Assembly (NCBI RefSeq): GCF_004684905.1
Contig: NZ_SRJC01000003.1
Location: 248,001 to 312,000 of the forward strand
Direction: 5' to 3'
DNA: 64,000 nucleotides
From: Halobacillus salinus
Lineage (GTDB): Bacteria; Bacillota; Bacilli; Bacillales; Halobacillaceae
In this document: positions 32,242 to 40,224 of the stretch, one piece after another
Layout: every line of letters begins with the position of its first letter
Position numbering within the stretch: position 1 is the first letter of the stretch
Made by a program: the position numbers and the translations under genes
Notes under the pieces: model-generated
Database searches by the model: none
What the model was told of the DNA's origin: nothing
The model's input: only the letters and a program-made list of their open reading frames with translations

Positions 32242-33261
32242 TTATTTGCGGTTTTGGGACATCGATTCAGCCCCTACGCTATTTTCATAGTTCCAAGCAT
32301 CGCGACACATGTCCTGAATACCGCGTTTCGCAACCCAACCAAGCTCCTGTTCAGCCTTGGTTGCATCTGCGTAACATACAGCAATATCCCCTGCACGTCG
32401 CCCGACCACTTCATACGGTACCGGGACATCATTCACTTGTTGGAAGGCCTCGACCAGCTGCAAAACGCTGGTTCCTCGACCTGTACCCAAATTGTAAATA
32501 TGTACCCCATCACTAAGGTTTTCAAGTGCTGCAATATGACCATCTGCCAAATCCATCACATGGATGTAGTCTCTGACACCTGATCCATCCAACGTATCGT
32601 AATCGTCACCGAATACATTCAACTTCTCGCGAATACCCTTCGCCACCTGCGTCACATAAGGCATCAAGTTATTCGGAATACCGTTTGGAGACTCCCCGAT
32701 CAAACCACTCTCATGAGCACCAACCGGATTGAAGTAACGCAGAATCGACACTTCGAAACCAGGGTTCGCTTTAGCGATGTCGATCAAGATCCGCTCACTC
32801 ATCGCCTTCGTCTCCCCATAAGGATTCGTTGTTGGTAAAAGATCCATACTCTCGATCATCGGAGAAGCGTTTTCTCCATAAACCGTCGCCGAAGAACTGA
32901 ATACGAATTTTGGAACGTCATACTCTTGGCAAAGTTCCGCTAACGTAATCGTACTAAGCAGGTTGTTGCGATAGTATTTAGAAGGGAGATCCACCGACTC
33001 GCCGACTGCCTTATAACCAGCAAAGTGGATAACACCATCAAAAGAATGAGCAGCGAAAATCTCAACTAAAAAACCAGCTTCGGTTACGTCTCCTTCATAA
33101 AAGGTGACATTTTTACCTGCTATACTTTCGACTTGATCGACCGTTTCCCGCTTACTATTGCTCAAGTTGTCAACGACCACCACGTCATGTCCCGCTTTAA
33201 GCAAGGAAACGCAAGTATGGGAACCGATATATCCAGCTCCGCCTGTAACTAAAACGTTCAT
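32242..33261 (-). CDS. galE: UDP-glucose 4-epimerase
   Basis: A 339-residue extended SDR that interconverts UDP-glucose and UDP-galactose for cell-surface polymers or galactose use. NAD motif GGAGYIGSHT (7-16), catalytic Ser/Thr in SSSATVYGE and the Y-x-x-x-K in NPYGETK, with the later LRYFNPVGAH and GSGVRDYIHVMDLA. Length is typical. ATG 33261 after GAGGAGGACGAGG. No galK/galT beside it, which favours a surface-sugar role, by inference. Confidence 0.96.
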   Translation of the reverse strand: MNVLVTGGAGYIGSHTCVSLLKAGHDVVVVDNLSNSKRETVDQVESIAGKNVTFYEGDVTEAGFLVEIFAAHSFDGVIHFAGYKAVGESVDLPSKYYRNNLLSTITLAELCQEYDVPKFVFSSSATVYGENASPMIESMDLLPTTNPYGETKAMSERILIDIAKANPGFEVSILRYFNPVGAHESGLIGESPNGIPNNLMPYVTQVAKGIREKLNVFGDDYDTLDGSGVRDYIHVMDLADGHIAALENLSDGVHIYNLGTGRGTSVLQLVEAFQQVNDVPVPYEVVGRRAGDIAVCYADATKAEQELGWVAKRGIQDMCRDAWNYENSVGAESMSQNRK

Positions 33262-33377
33262 CTATCCTCGTCCTCCTCTATTTATACATTCGTCATTTTC
33301 CCTTTAACTTCCTCATATTTTACCATATTTCTCTATGAAAATGAGATACAAATACCATTTCTACCAATATTCTTCCT

Positions 33378-33452
33378 GGGGTCAGGGCATTTGTCCCATT
33401 TCCTCGTTCCTTCATCACGAAAATCCTCATCTGGGACAAGGTCCCTGTCCCC
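33378..33452. repeat. GGGACAGG hairpin repeat, loose pair (locus 16)
   Basis: Units at 33378-33397 (with GGGGTCAGG) and 33433-33452 (reverse), 35 bases apart, between galE and the LacI-type gene. Confidence 0.88.
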
Positions 33453-33478
33453 AAGCGCACCCCCAGTCCCAAAACAAT

Positions 33479-33514
33479 AAAAAGCTCAGCGACTTTTAAT
33501 CGCTGAGCTTTTTG
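33479..33514. terminator. Terminator overlapping the end of the LacI-type gene
   Basis: AAAAGCTCAGCGA pairs with TCGCTGAGCTTTTT around seven bases. It includes the last codons and stop codon of the regulator gene and ends the sugar transport operon. Confidence 0.9.
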
Positions 33515-34497
33515 TTTTTGACGGATTGCCTGACAATCATTTCGGTTGGCAGGTGAAAAGATCGATCCACTTCTTCCCCCGCAAGCATTTGAAAAATCAT
33601 GTGGACAGACAACGCACCCGCTTCATACTTCGGCTGCCTTACTGTCGTCAGAGGAGGCGAGACGTATTCTGCTAACTGAATATCATCGAATCCGACGATC
33701 GATATGTCCTCTGGCACACGGATTCCTTTTTCATCGAATGCTTGCAAACCACCAATCGCCATTTCATCGTTTGCATAAAACAGTGCATCCGGCAATTTCT
33801 GTTGTGCAATGAGCAGCTTCGTCGCCCTGTATCCACCTTCTCGAGTAAAGTCCCCGGTAATTTTCAAACGGGACTGAAACGGAAGGTTATTGTCTTTCAA
33901 TGCATCCGAAAACCCCTTGAAACGTTCTTCGTTATCGTGCGATTCTGGAGGTCCACTGATATACCCGATTGTTTCATGACCGTTCTGAATCAGGTATTCC
34001 GTCACTTCATAGGCGCCTTTCTTGTTATCAACTTCAATATGAATCGCAAATGGATTCTCCACATCCCTATCCAACACCACAATTGGCATGTCCGAGCGCG
34101 CCGACTCTTCAATGATGGAAGTGGAAATATTGTTCGCTAGGATAATCGCCCCGTCCGCTCGCTTCTCCCGCAAGAATTTCGTAGCTGTCGATCGCTCTCC
34201 GCCTAAGGAACTGCACGCAATCAGGTCATACTGATTACCAGACGCCCCTTCTTGCACTCCTTTAATGAGCTCGGAGAAATATGGACCAGACATATCACTC
34301 AAAATCAGCGCAATCGTATTGGTTTTCGTCCGCTTCAAATCCGAAGCGAATCCATTCTTTTGATAGTTCAATTCTTTCGCAGCCTTCAGAACTCGTTCAA
34401 TCGTAGCCTCACTAACTTTCGTACTTCCGTTCAACGCATAAGAAGCCGTCGATATGGCTACTCCAGCTCTTTTGGCCACATCTTTGATCGTAGCCAT
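33496..34497 (-). CDS. LacI-family transcriptional regulator of the sugar operon
   Basis: A 333-residue LacI/GalR protein: N-terminal helix-turn-helix and hinge helix (TIKDVAKRAGVAISTASYALNG, split over 3-24) and a periplasmic-binding-like effector domain. It is the last gene of the binding-protein/permease operon on the reverse strand, 51 bases after the second permease gene. Two GAAACGTTTC operators at the start of the operon and of the divergent glucosidase gene are its probable targets, which would make it autoregulated. Confidence 0.92.
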   Translation of the reverse strand: MATIKDVAKRAGVAISTASYALNGSTKVSEATIERVLKAAKELNYQKNGFASDLKRTKTNTIALILSDMSGPYFSELIKGVQEGASGNQYDLIACSSLGGERSTATKFLREKRADGAIILANNISTSIIEESARSDMPIVVLDRDVENPFAIHIEVDNKKGAYEVTEYLIQNGHETIGYISGPPESHDNEERFKGFSDALKDNNLPFQSRLKITGDFTREGGYRATKLLIAQQKLPDALFYANDEMAIGGLQAFDEKGIRVPEDISIVGFDDIQLAEYVSPPLTTVRQPKYEAGALSVHMIFQMLAGEEVDRSFHLPTEMIVRQSVKNKKLSD

Positions 34498-34548
34498 ATT
34501 CGTCCTCCGTTTCCTACTTCTATTGTAACAGGTCGTTTTTCGTATTGC

Positions 34549-35379
34549 TTATTTCAGCCCTGACATCGTAAACCCTTCCACAATGTACTTTTGGAAGAAG
34601 GCGAAAATAATGATGATCGGCACTACCATGAAGGCAGCCCCCGCCATTTGCAAGGCGTAGTTATTTGCATATTGCCCTTGGAGCAGTGACAACCCGACGG
34701 ATAACGTATACAGACTCTCATCATTCGCAATGATTAAAGGCCATAAGAAGCTGTTCCATCCTGCAATGAACGTCAGAATCCCCTGTACGGCGAAAATCGG
34801 TTTAGCAATCGGCATCACCAATCGGAAGAAGATGAAAAATTCTCCCGCTCCGTCGAGCCGCGCCGCTTCAAGCAAATCGTTCGGGATCGTCGTCATGAAC
34901 TGCCGGAACAAGAAAATACTGAAGGCAACCGCAAGGCCCGGCAAAATGATACCTGCCATTGTATTGGTCAGCCCCATGTAATTCAAAATCAAATATACCG
35001 GAATCATCGTAACTTGCCCTGGAATCATCATCGTCGCTAACACAACGTAGAATAGCTTCTCTTTCCCATTAAAATCATACTTTGCAAATCCGTAGCCAGC
35101 CATTGCATTGAACAGCAAGCCAAGGAAGGAGAACAAAACGATGATAATCGTATTTCTCAAGTACACAGCAAAGTTCATATTCGTAAACAGATTGATATAG
35201 TTTTCGATCGTCGGATTGTCCGGAATGATCGTCGGCGGAATGGCAAGTACTTCACTTTCCGGTTTGAACGAACTAGAAATCATCCAAATGAACGGGATGG
35301 AGACGAGTATTCCACCAATCAACATAATGGATAGGACAATCGTTTTTTCTACTTTACTCTTATTCTTTGTCGCAGCCAT
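34549..35379 (-). CDS. Sugar ABC transporter permease, MalG-type
   Basis: A 276-residue inner-membrane permease with six membrane segments. The EAA loop, which docks the ATPase, reads EAARLDGAGEFFIFFRLVMPIAKP (split over about 170-193). It pairs with the MalF-type protein encoded just upstream. No ATPase gene is in the operon, so a shared MsmX-type ATPase elsewhere is likely, as in B. subtilis. Confidence 0.93.
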   Translation of the reverse strand: MAATKNKSKVEKTIVLSIMLIGGILVSIPFIWMISSSFKPESEVLAIPPTIIPDNPTIENYINLFTNMNFAVYLRNTIIIVLFSFLGLLFNAMAGYGFAKYDFNGKEKLFYVVLATMMIPGQVTMIPVYLILNYMGLTNTMAGIILPGLAVAFSIFLFRQFMTTIPNDLLEAARLDGAGEFFIFFRLVMPIAKPIFAVQGILTFIAGWNSFLWPLIIANDESLYTLSVGLSLLQGQYANNYALQMAGAAFMVVPIIIIFAFFQKYIVEGFTMSGLK

Positions 35380-35397
35380 ATGGATATCACCTATTCC

Positions 35398-36282
35398 TTA
35401 GTATTCCGTGTCCGTTTTTCTAAACTTGAACTGAATCATCGTCACTAAAATAATCATCGCAAACAACACGAACGAACCGGCTGCCGCATAACCGAATTCA
35501 CTGAAGCGGAAACCTTCCTCGTAGATGAATAGCGCAACGGAAATCGTCCCATCTAAAGGACCACCGTCCGTCATGACGAACGGTTCTTCAAAGAATTGCA
35601 TCCACCCGATCAACGTCGTCACAGTGACAAAGAAGGTCGCATAACGGAGAAGCGGCAACGTAATCTGGAACAATACTTGAAAACGGTTCGCCCCGTCCAT
35701 TTCAGCAGCTTCATAATACGACTTCGGAATACCTTGCAGCGCTGCAAGGAAGATGATCATATTTATTCCGATTCCTTTCCATACCGCCAATATGATCAAG
35801 GAGATCTTGGCGATCGTCGGCTCTTCCAGCCACGGAATATTTTCAACAGAAAGGAAAGAGAGCAAATAGTTGAACAGGCCGTATTCCGTATTGTATAAGT
35901 AGCCCCAAATGACCGCCACTGCGATAATGTTCGTAATCGACGGCATGTAGTAGACAGCACGGAACGTATTGAAGATCTTCCCTGTGCCATAGTTCAACAA
36001 CAACGCGACCGATAAGGAGCAAATGATCACTAACGGCACACCGATGATGACATAGAAAAACGTGTTAAATATCGATTTCAAAAACGTTGAATCAGAAAAG
36101 AGTTCCTTATAATTCTCAAGCCCGACAAATCCGATTGCAGACCAATCAGCTAGCCCCTTCAAGTTCATGTCGGTAAAACTGATCACAAAAGCCACGACAA
36201 TCGGGATCAAACTGAAAAGTGTAAGCAATGCAACGGCTGGTCCGATAAACAGAAAAGGATGACGTTTTTTAAATGGTTTCAT
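35398..36282 (-). CDS. Sugar ABC transporter permease, MalF-type
   Basis: A 294-residue permease with six membrane segments and the EAA loop EAAEMDGANRFQVLFQITLP (about 195-214). ATG 36282 after AGGTGGGAATCC; a longer form nine codons upstream lacks a good site. It lies between the binding-protein and MalG-type genes in one operon. Confidence 0.93.
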   Translation of the reverse strand: MKPFKKRHPFLFIGPAVALLTLFSLIPIVVAFVISFTDMNLKGLADWSAIGFVGLENYKELFSDSTFLKSIFNTFFYVIIGVPLVIICSLSVALLLNYGTGKIFNTFRAVYYMPSITNIIAVAVIWGYLYNTEYGLFNYLLSFLSVENIPWLEEPTIAKISLIILAVWKGIGINMIIFLAALQGIPKSYYEAAEMDGANRFQVLFQITLPLLRYATFFVTVTTLIGWMQFFEEPFVMTDGGPLDGTISVALFIYEEGFRFSEFGYAAAGSFVLFAMIILVTMIQFKFRKTDTEY

Positions 36283-36317
36283 GGATTCCCACCTATCTCG
36301 ACGTGACATGTATAAAA

Positions 36318-36347
36318 GATGATGGAATGAATCTTCACCCCATCATC
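36318..36347 (-). other. Intra-operon hairpin after the binding-protein gene
   Basis: GATGATGG pairs with CCATCATC around 14 bases in the 72-base gap between the binding-protein gene and the first permease gene. Such hairpins often protect the upstream part of the mRNA so that more binding protein than permease is made. The role here is inference. Confidence 0.5.
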
Positions 36348-36354
36348 TCAGGAT

Positions 36355-37587
36355 TTATTTTTCTAAAAGGCTTTTCGCTTCTTCATTGAAGGCTTCGAGC
36401 TCTTTATCAAGATCCGCTCCACCTTGTGTGATCCGTTCAATGGAACTCAGCAATTCCTGCGCTATACGTTCGAATTGAGGCGTTTGCAAACCTGGCTTCG
36501 TATCTTCAAGCTGCTCCCCGAACGTTGCGTACATCGGATCCTCTTGCATGATCGGCTCTTCCCATGCTTCTGTACGGGACGGAAGCGTGTTGGACTCTTC
36601 CAACCAATCTAGCTGCGTGTCCACATCTGTCATGTAAGAGATGTACTCCAATGCGCCTTCGACATTATCAGAGCTTTCAAAGACTGATAGGTTCGACCCA
36701 CCCATGCTGGACGTGTTCTTTTCCTTCGTCGGCATGACAGCAGTCGCCCATTTACCTTCCAGATCCGGCGCTTGATCGTTGATGATGTTGATCATCCAAG
36801 GTCCACTGAAGAACATCGGTTTCGAGCCGTCTTTGAACGCTTCGACGATATCTTTACCTTGTTGCTTCTGACTGATACCTTCTTCAAAGAAACTCGTATA
36901 ATACTCGAATGCTTCCTTGAACTCTGGAGAAGTGAAGTTCAATTCCCCTTCTTCCACGTTCGCTTCATAACCATTTTGCCACGCGAAAATGAACGGAGTG
37001 ATCTGGTCATTACGGTCGATGTCGAGTCCATACATGTCCTCACCACGATCAGCCAATTGTTTCGCTGCGTCTTTCAGTTCATCCCACGTTTTCGGTGCTT
37101 CTGGATAACCGACTTCTTCTAATAAGTCCGTACGATAATAAATGACACGAGTATCCACATACCAAGGAACCCCTACAACTTGATCTTCAAACTCCATCGT
37201 AGTGACCGATCCGTCAAAATAGTTCCCTTTATCGAAGTTCGGGTAGTCTTCCATATACTCGGACAAGTCCTTGAGTGCACCCGCTTCCGCGAATTCCGGC
37301 ACCCATGTCGTACCAAGTTGCACAACATCCGGTCCGTCTCCTGATGCGACAGCCGTCAGTAATTTATCGTGCGCCTGTCCCCACGGAATTGCTTGAACAT
37401 CTACTGTAAGGCCAGACTCTTCTTCGAAATCCTTACTGAAGTCCTGAAGCATTTTCCCTTCTTCTCCCATTGCCCATACGGTTACGGTATCTTCGCTTGA
37501 TTCTTTTGATGAAGAACTTTCAGAACACCCTACAAGTACTAAGGACACAAACAGTACAGCCCCTAAAGCCATCCACTTCCATTTCAT
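36355..37587 (-). CDS. Sugar-binding lipoprotein of an ABC transporter
   Basis: A 410-residue extracellular solute-binding protein (family 1). It begins with a lipoprotein signal (MKWKWMALGAVLFVSLVLVGC; lipobox LVGC, Cys21), followed by a Ser-rich linker and the binding domains. It captures an oligosaccharide or glycoside for the two permeases downstream. The divergent GH3 beta-glucosidase suggests a beta-glucoside. ATG 37587 after AAAGGAG. First gene of the operon, behind promoter and operator at 37615-37667. Confidence 0.93.
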   Translation of the reverse strand: MKWKWMALGAVLFVSLVLVGCSESSSSKESSEDTVTVWAMGEEGKMLQDFSKDFEEESGLTVDVQAIPWGQAHDKLLTAVASGDGPDVVQLGTTWVPEFAEAGALKDLSEYMEDYPNFDKGNYFDGSVTTMEFEDQVVGVPWYVDTRVIYYRTDLLEEVGYPEAPKTWDELKDAAKQLADRGEDMYGLDIDRNDQITPFIFAWQNGYEANVEEGELNFTSPEFKEAFEYYTSFFEEGISQKQQGKDIVEAFKDGSKPMFFSGPWMINIINDQAPDLEGKWATAVMPTKEKNTSSMGGSNLSVFESSDNVEGALEYISYMTDVDTQLDWLEESNTLPSRTEAWEEPIMQEDPMYATFGEQLEDTKPGLQTPQFERIAQELLSSIERITQGGADLDKELEAFNEEAKSLLEK

Positions 37588-37614
37588 GACGTACACTCCT
37601 TTGAATCAAAAATT

Positions 37615-37667
37615 TTATTGAAACGTTTCGATAACTGCATTATAGTTTATTATGAATCCGCTTTCAA
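37615..37667 (-). promoter_or_regulatory. Promoter, LacI operator and cre-like site of the sugar ABC operon
   Basis: Reverse strand TTGAAA (37662-37667) and TATAAT (37639-37644) are 17 bases apart. Just downstream lies the near-perfect palindrome TTATTGAAACGTTTCGATAA (37615-37634), a LacI-type operator. A cre-like TGAAAGCGGATTCA overlaps the -35 box (37653-37666), pointing to CcpA repression as well. Confidence 0.85.
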
Positions 37668-37718
37668 TAACTTTTTTCAAAAAAATGAAAAACGTCTAAA
37701 ATAACTAGTTAATTATGA

Positions 37719-37774
37719 TTGACTAGAGAAATATCGAACCTTATACTTCTATTAAACCGTTATTGAAACGTTTC
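37719..37774 (+). promoter_or_regulatory. Promoter and LacI operator of the beta-glucosidase gene
   Basis: TTGACT (37719-37724) and TATACT (37742-37747) are 17 bases apart. The operator core GAAACGTTTC at 37765-37774 lies just downstream of the expected transcription start. It shares the sequence TTATTGAAACGTTTC with the operator of the divergent operon. Confidence 0.85.
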
Positions 37775-37799
37775 ACCAATATCGATAGGAGGATCTACT

Positions 37800-39971
37800 A
37801 TGACCACACCAATCACAAAGAAAGACTTGGACGCTTTACTTAATAAAATGACCTTAGAAGAAAAAGTCGGACAGCTCGTCCAACTAGCGACTCCATTTTT
37901 CAAAGGGGCTACCGATCGCGGCGAAATCACTGGCCCGATGGTGCAGATGAATATAGAAGAAAAAGATATCCAGAACACCGGATCCGTACTAGGAGCTTCC
38001 GGAGCGGAAGAAACACGTAACATCCAAAAAGTACACTTAGAAGAAAACCGCCTAGGCATCCCTCTTCTATTCATGTCTGATATCGTGCACGGGTTCCGGA
38101 CGATTTTCCCCGTACCATTAGCGATCGGATGTTCTTGGGATTTGCAGCTCGCAGAAGAAAGCGCTTCAATTGCGGCGAAAGAAGCTGCCGCATCCGGTGT
38201 TCACGTCACCTTCGCTCCGATGGTCGACCTGTCACGCGAACCGAGATGGGGACGTGTGATGGAATCAACGGGCGAAGATCCATTTTTGAATAGCGAGTTC
38301 GCACGCTCTTTCGTTCGAGGTTTCCAAGGGGATTTGGAGAACGACAATACGAAAGTCGCATCCTGCGTGAAACACTTTGCTGCTTATGGGGCACCAGAAG
38401 GCGGCCGCGATTACAACACCGTTGATATGTCCGAATGGATGTTGCGCGAACAATACCTTCCTGCTTATAAAGCGGCACTGGATGAAGGATGCGAAATGGT
38501 GATGACCGCCTTCAATATTCTGAACGGCATCCCTTCCACAGGAAATGAACAATTGATGCGCGGGCTCCTCCGTGAAGAATGGGGCTTTGACGGACCATTG
38601 ATTTCCGACTGGGGAGCTGTGAAAGAATTGATCCCGCACGGTGTTGCCGAGGACGCGAAACAAGCTGCGGAAAAAGCGATGAAAGCCGGAGTCGATATTG
38701 AAATGATGACGTCCTGCTACACCAATCACGTCGAAGAACTCATTGAAGAAGGAGCGCTTGAGGAAGGGATACTCGACGAAGCCGTCCTCCGCATTCTTAC
38801 ATTAAAAGAAAAACTAGGACTCTTTGAAAATCCTTACCGCGGCGCTAGTAAAGAAGCGGAAGAGAAATCGATTCTAACAAAAGAGAACCGAGATTCCGCT
38901 CGATCATTAGCACACAAATCGATCGTTCTATTAGAAAACAAACAAAAGACGCTGCCACTGAACAGCACAAGCAGCATCGCGCTCGTCGGTCCTTTTGCTA
39001 ACAGCACCGACATCCTTGGCCCGTGGTCGTGGGGCGGCTCAGCAGAAGATACGATCACATTGGATAAAGGCATGAAGCGTTACGCCGGCGAAGGCTTGTC
39101 GATTGCAGAAGGCTGCGGCATTCAAGAAGGAACGGAATCCGACCTACAAGAAGCATTGGAGCAAGCGAAAAAGGCAGATACTATCGTCGTCGCACTCGGA
39201 GAACATTCCGATATGAGCGGAGAAGCCGGCTGCCGCGCTGACATCCGTATACCAGAGGTACAATTGCAGCTACTTAAAGAAGTGAAAGCACTCGGCAAAC
39301 CTGTCGTCACCGTATTGTTCAATGGCCGCCCACTCGATTTAAGAGAAGTCGCCGAGCATTCTGACGCGGTCGTCGAAGCATGGTATCCAGGGACGGAAGG
39401 CGGAAACGCCCTTGCTGACCTTCTATTTGGACACGTCAATCCATCTGGAAAACTAGCAATGACCATGCCTTACTCTGTCGGTCAAGTGCCAGTCTATTAC
39501 AATCATTTCAATACTGGACGTCCGAAAGATGCACCAGATGCCCAAGTACGCTACGTCTCGCAATACTTAGACATCCCGAACGAACCGCTTTACCCGTTCG
39601 GATACGGACTGAGCTACGCTACTTTCGAATACTCAGAACCTGTGCTGTCTAAGAACGAAATCGACGCATCCGACTCCCTAACAGCAACCGTTCACGTCAC
39701 CAATACGAGTGAAGTCGCTGGCGAAGAAGTCGTTCAGATGTACATCAGAGACGTTGCCGGAGAAGTCGTCCGCCCGATGAAAGAGCTCAAAGGTTTCGAA
39801 AAGATAACGCTCGATCCAGGCGAAACGAAAGAAGTCACCTTCGAAATCGACGAAAGTAAGTTACGCTATCACCACGCAAACCTAGAATACAAGAGTGACA
39901 AAGGCAGGTTCGAACTCTTCATCGGACCAAACAGCCGCGACACCAAAACACAAAACTTCCTATTGAGATAG
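37800..39971 (+). CDS. Glycoside hydrolase family 3 beta-glucosidase
   Basis: A 723-residue cytoplasmic enzyme without signal peptide. It has the GH3 TIM barrel (1-350) with KHFAAYG and the catalytic nucleophile Asp270 in LISDWGA, the GH3 C-terminal domain (about 385-600) and a fibronectin-III-like end (about 650-720). It would cleave beta-glucosides brought in by the divergent ABC transporter. Both units carry the same LacI operator. ATG after GGAGGATCTACT. BglX/BglB-like size. Confidence 0.95.
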   Translation: MTTPITKKDLDALLNKMTLEEKVGQLVQLATPFFKGATDRGEITGPMVQMNIEEKDIQNTGSVLGASGAEETRNIQKVHLEENRLGIPLLFMSDIVHGFRTIFPVPLAIGCSWDLQLAEESASIAAKEAAASGVHVTFAPMVDLSREPRWGRVMESTGEDPFLNSEFARSFVRGFQGDLENDNTKVASCVKHFAAYGAPEGGRDYNTVDMSEWMLREQYLPAYKAALDEGCEMVMTAFNILNGIPSTGNEQLMRGLLREEWGFDGPLISDWGAVKELIPHGVAEDAKQAAEKAMKAGVDIEMMTSCYTNHVEELIEEGALEEGILDEAVLRILTLKEKLGLFENPYRGASKEAEEKSILTKENRDSARSLAHKSIVLLENKQKTLPLNSTSSIALVGPFANSTDILGPWSWGGSAEDTITLDKGMKRYAGEGLSIAEGCGIQEGTESDLQEALEQAKKADTIVVALGEHSDMSGEAGCRADIRIPEVQLQLLKEVKALGKPVVTVLFNGRPLDLREVAEHSDAVVEAWYPGTEGGNALADLLFGHVNPSGKLAMTMPYSVGQVPVYYNHFNTGRPKDAPDAQVRYVSQYLDIPNEPLYPFGYGLSYATFEYSEPVLSKNEIDASDSLTATVHVTNTSEVAGEEVVQMYIRDVAGEVVRPMKELKGFEKITLDPGETKEVTFEIDESKLRYHHANLEYKSDKGRFELFIGPNSRDTKTQNFLLR

Positions 39972-39977
39972 GGACGA

Positions 39978-40056
39978 GGGGACAGGGAATCTGTCCCCTT
40001 TTTCATGTCTATTTTTAGAGAGTCTCATCTACTGTGGGGACAGATTCCCTGTCCCC
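39978..40056. repeat. GGGACAGG hairpin repeat, loose perfect pair (locus 17)
   Basis: Units at 39978-39997 (forward, followed by CTTTTT) and 40037-40056 (reverse) are perfect reverse complements, 39 bases apart. It begins seven bases after the GH3 stop codon and probably ends its transcript. Confidence 0.92.
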
Positions 40057-40085
40057 CAAAACCCTTTCAATCCACAAGAGTATAA

Positions 40086-40204
40086 TTTTGCAAAAAGTAG
40101 TTTGAAAGACTCTGCACTTAGAAAGCCCTTACATTAACCACTAATAGCTGATATAGTAATAGACAAGAAGTTAAACAAAAGCTTTCAAGTACAGTTTTGC
40201 AAAA
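40086..40204 (+). promoter_or_regulatory. Promoter and paired TTTTGCAAAA palindromes before the PTS regulator
   Basis: The palindrome TTTTGCAAAA occurs at 40086-40095 and again at 40195-40204. Between them lie TTACAT (40129-40134) and TATAGT (40152-40157), spacer 17. Two identical sites 109 bases apart around a weak promoter suggest regulator binding. No operator is known to me for this exact sequence. Confidence 0.6.
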
Positions 40205-40224
40205 CGAATAAGGAGGACCTCCTG

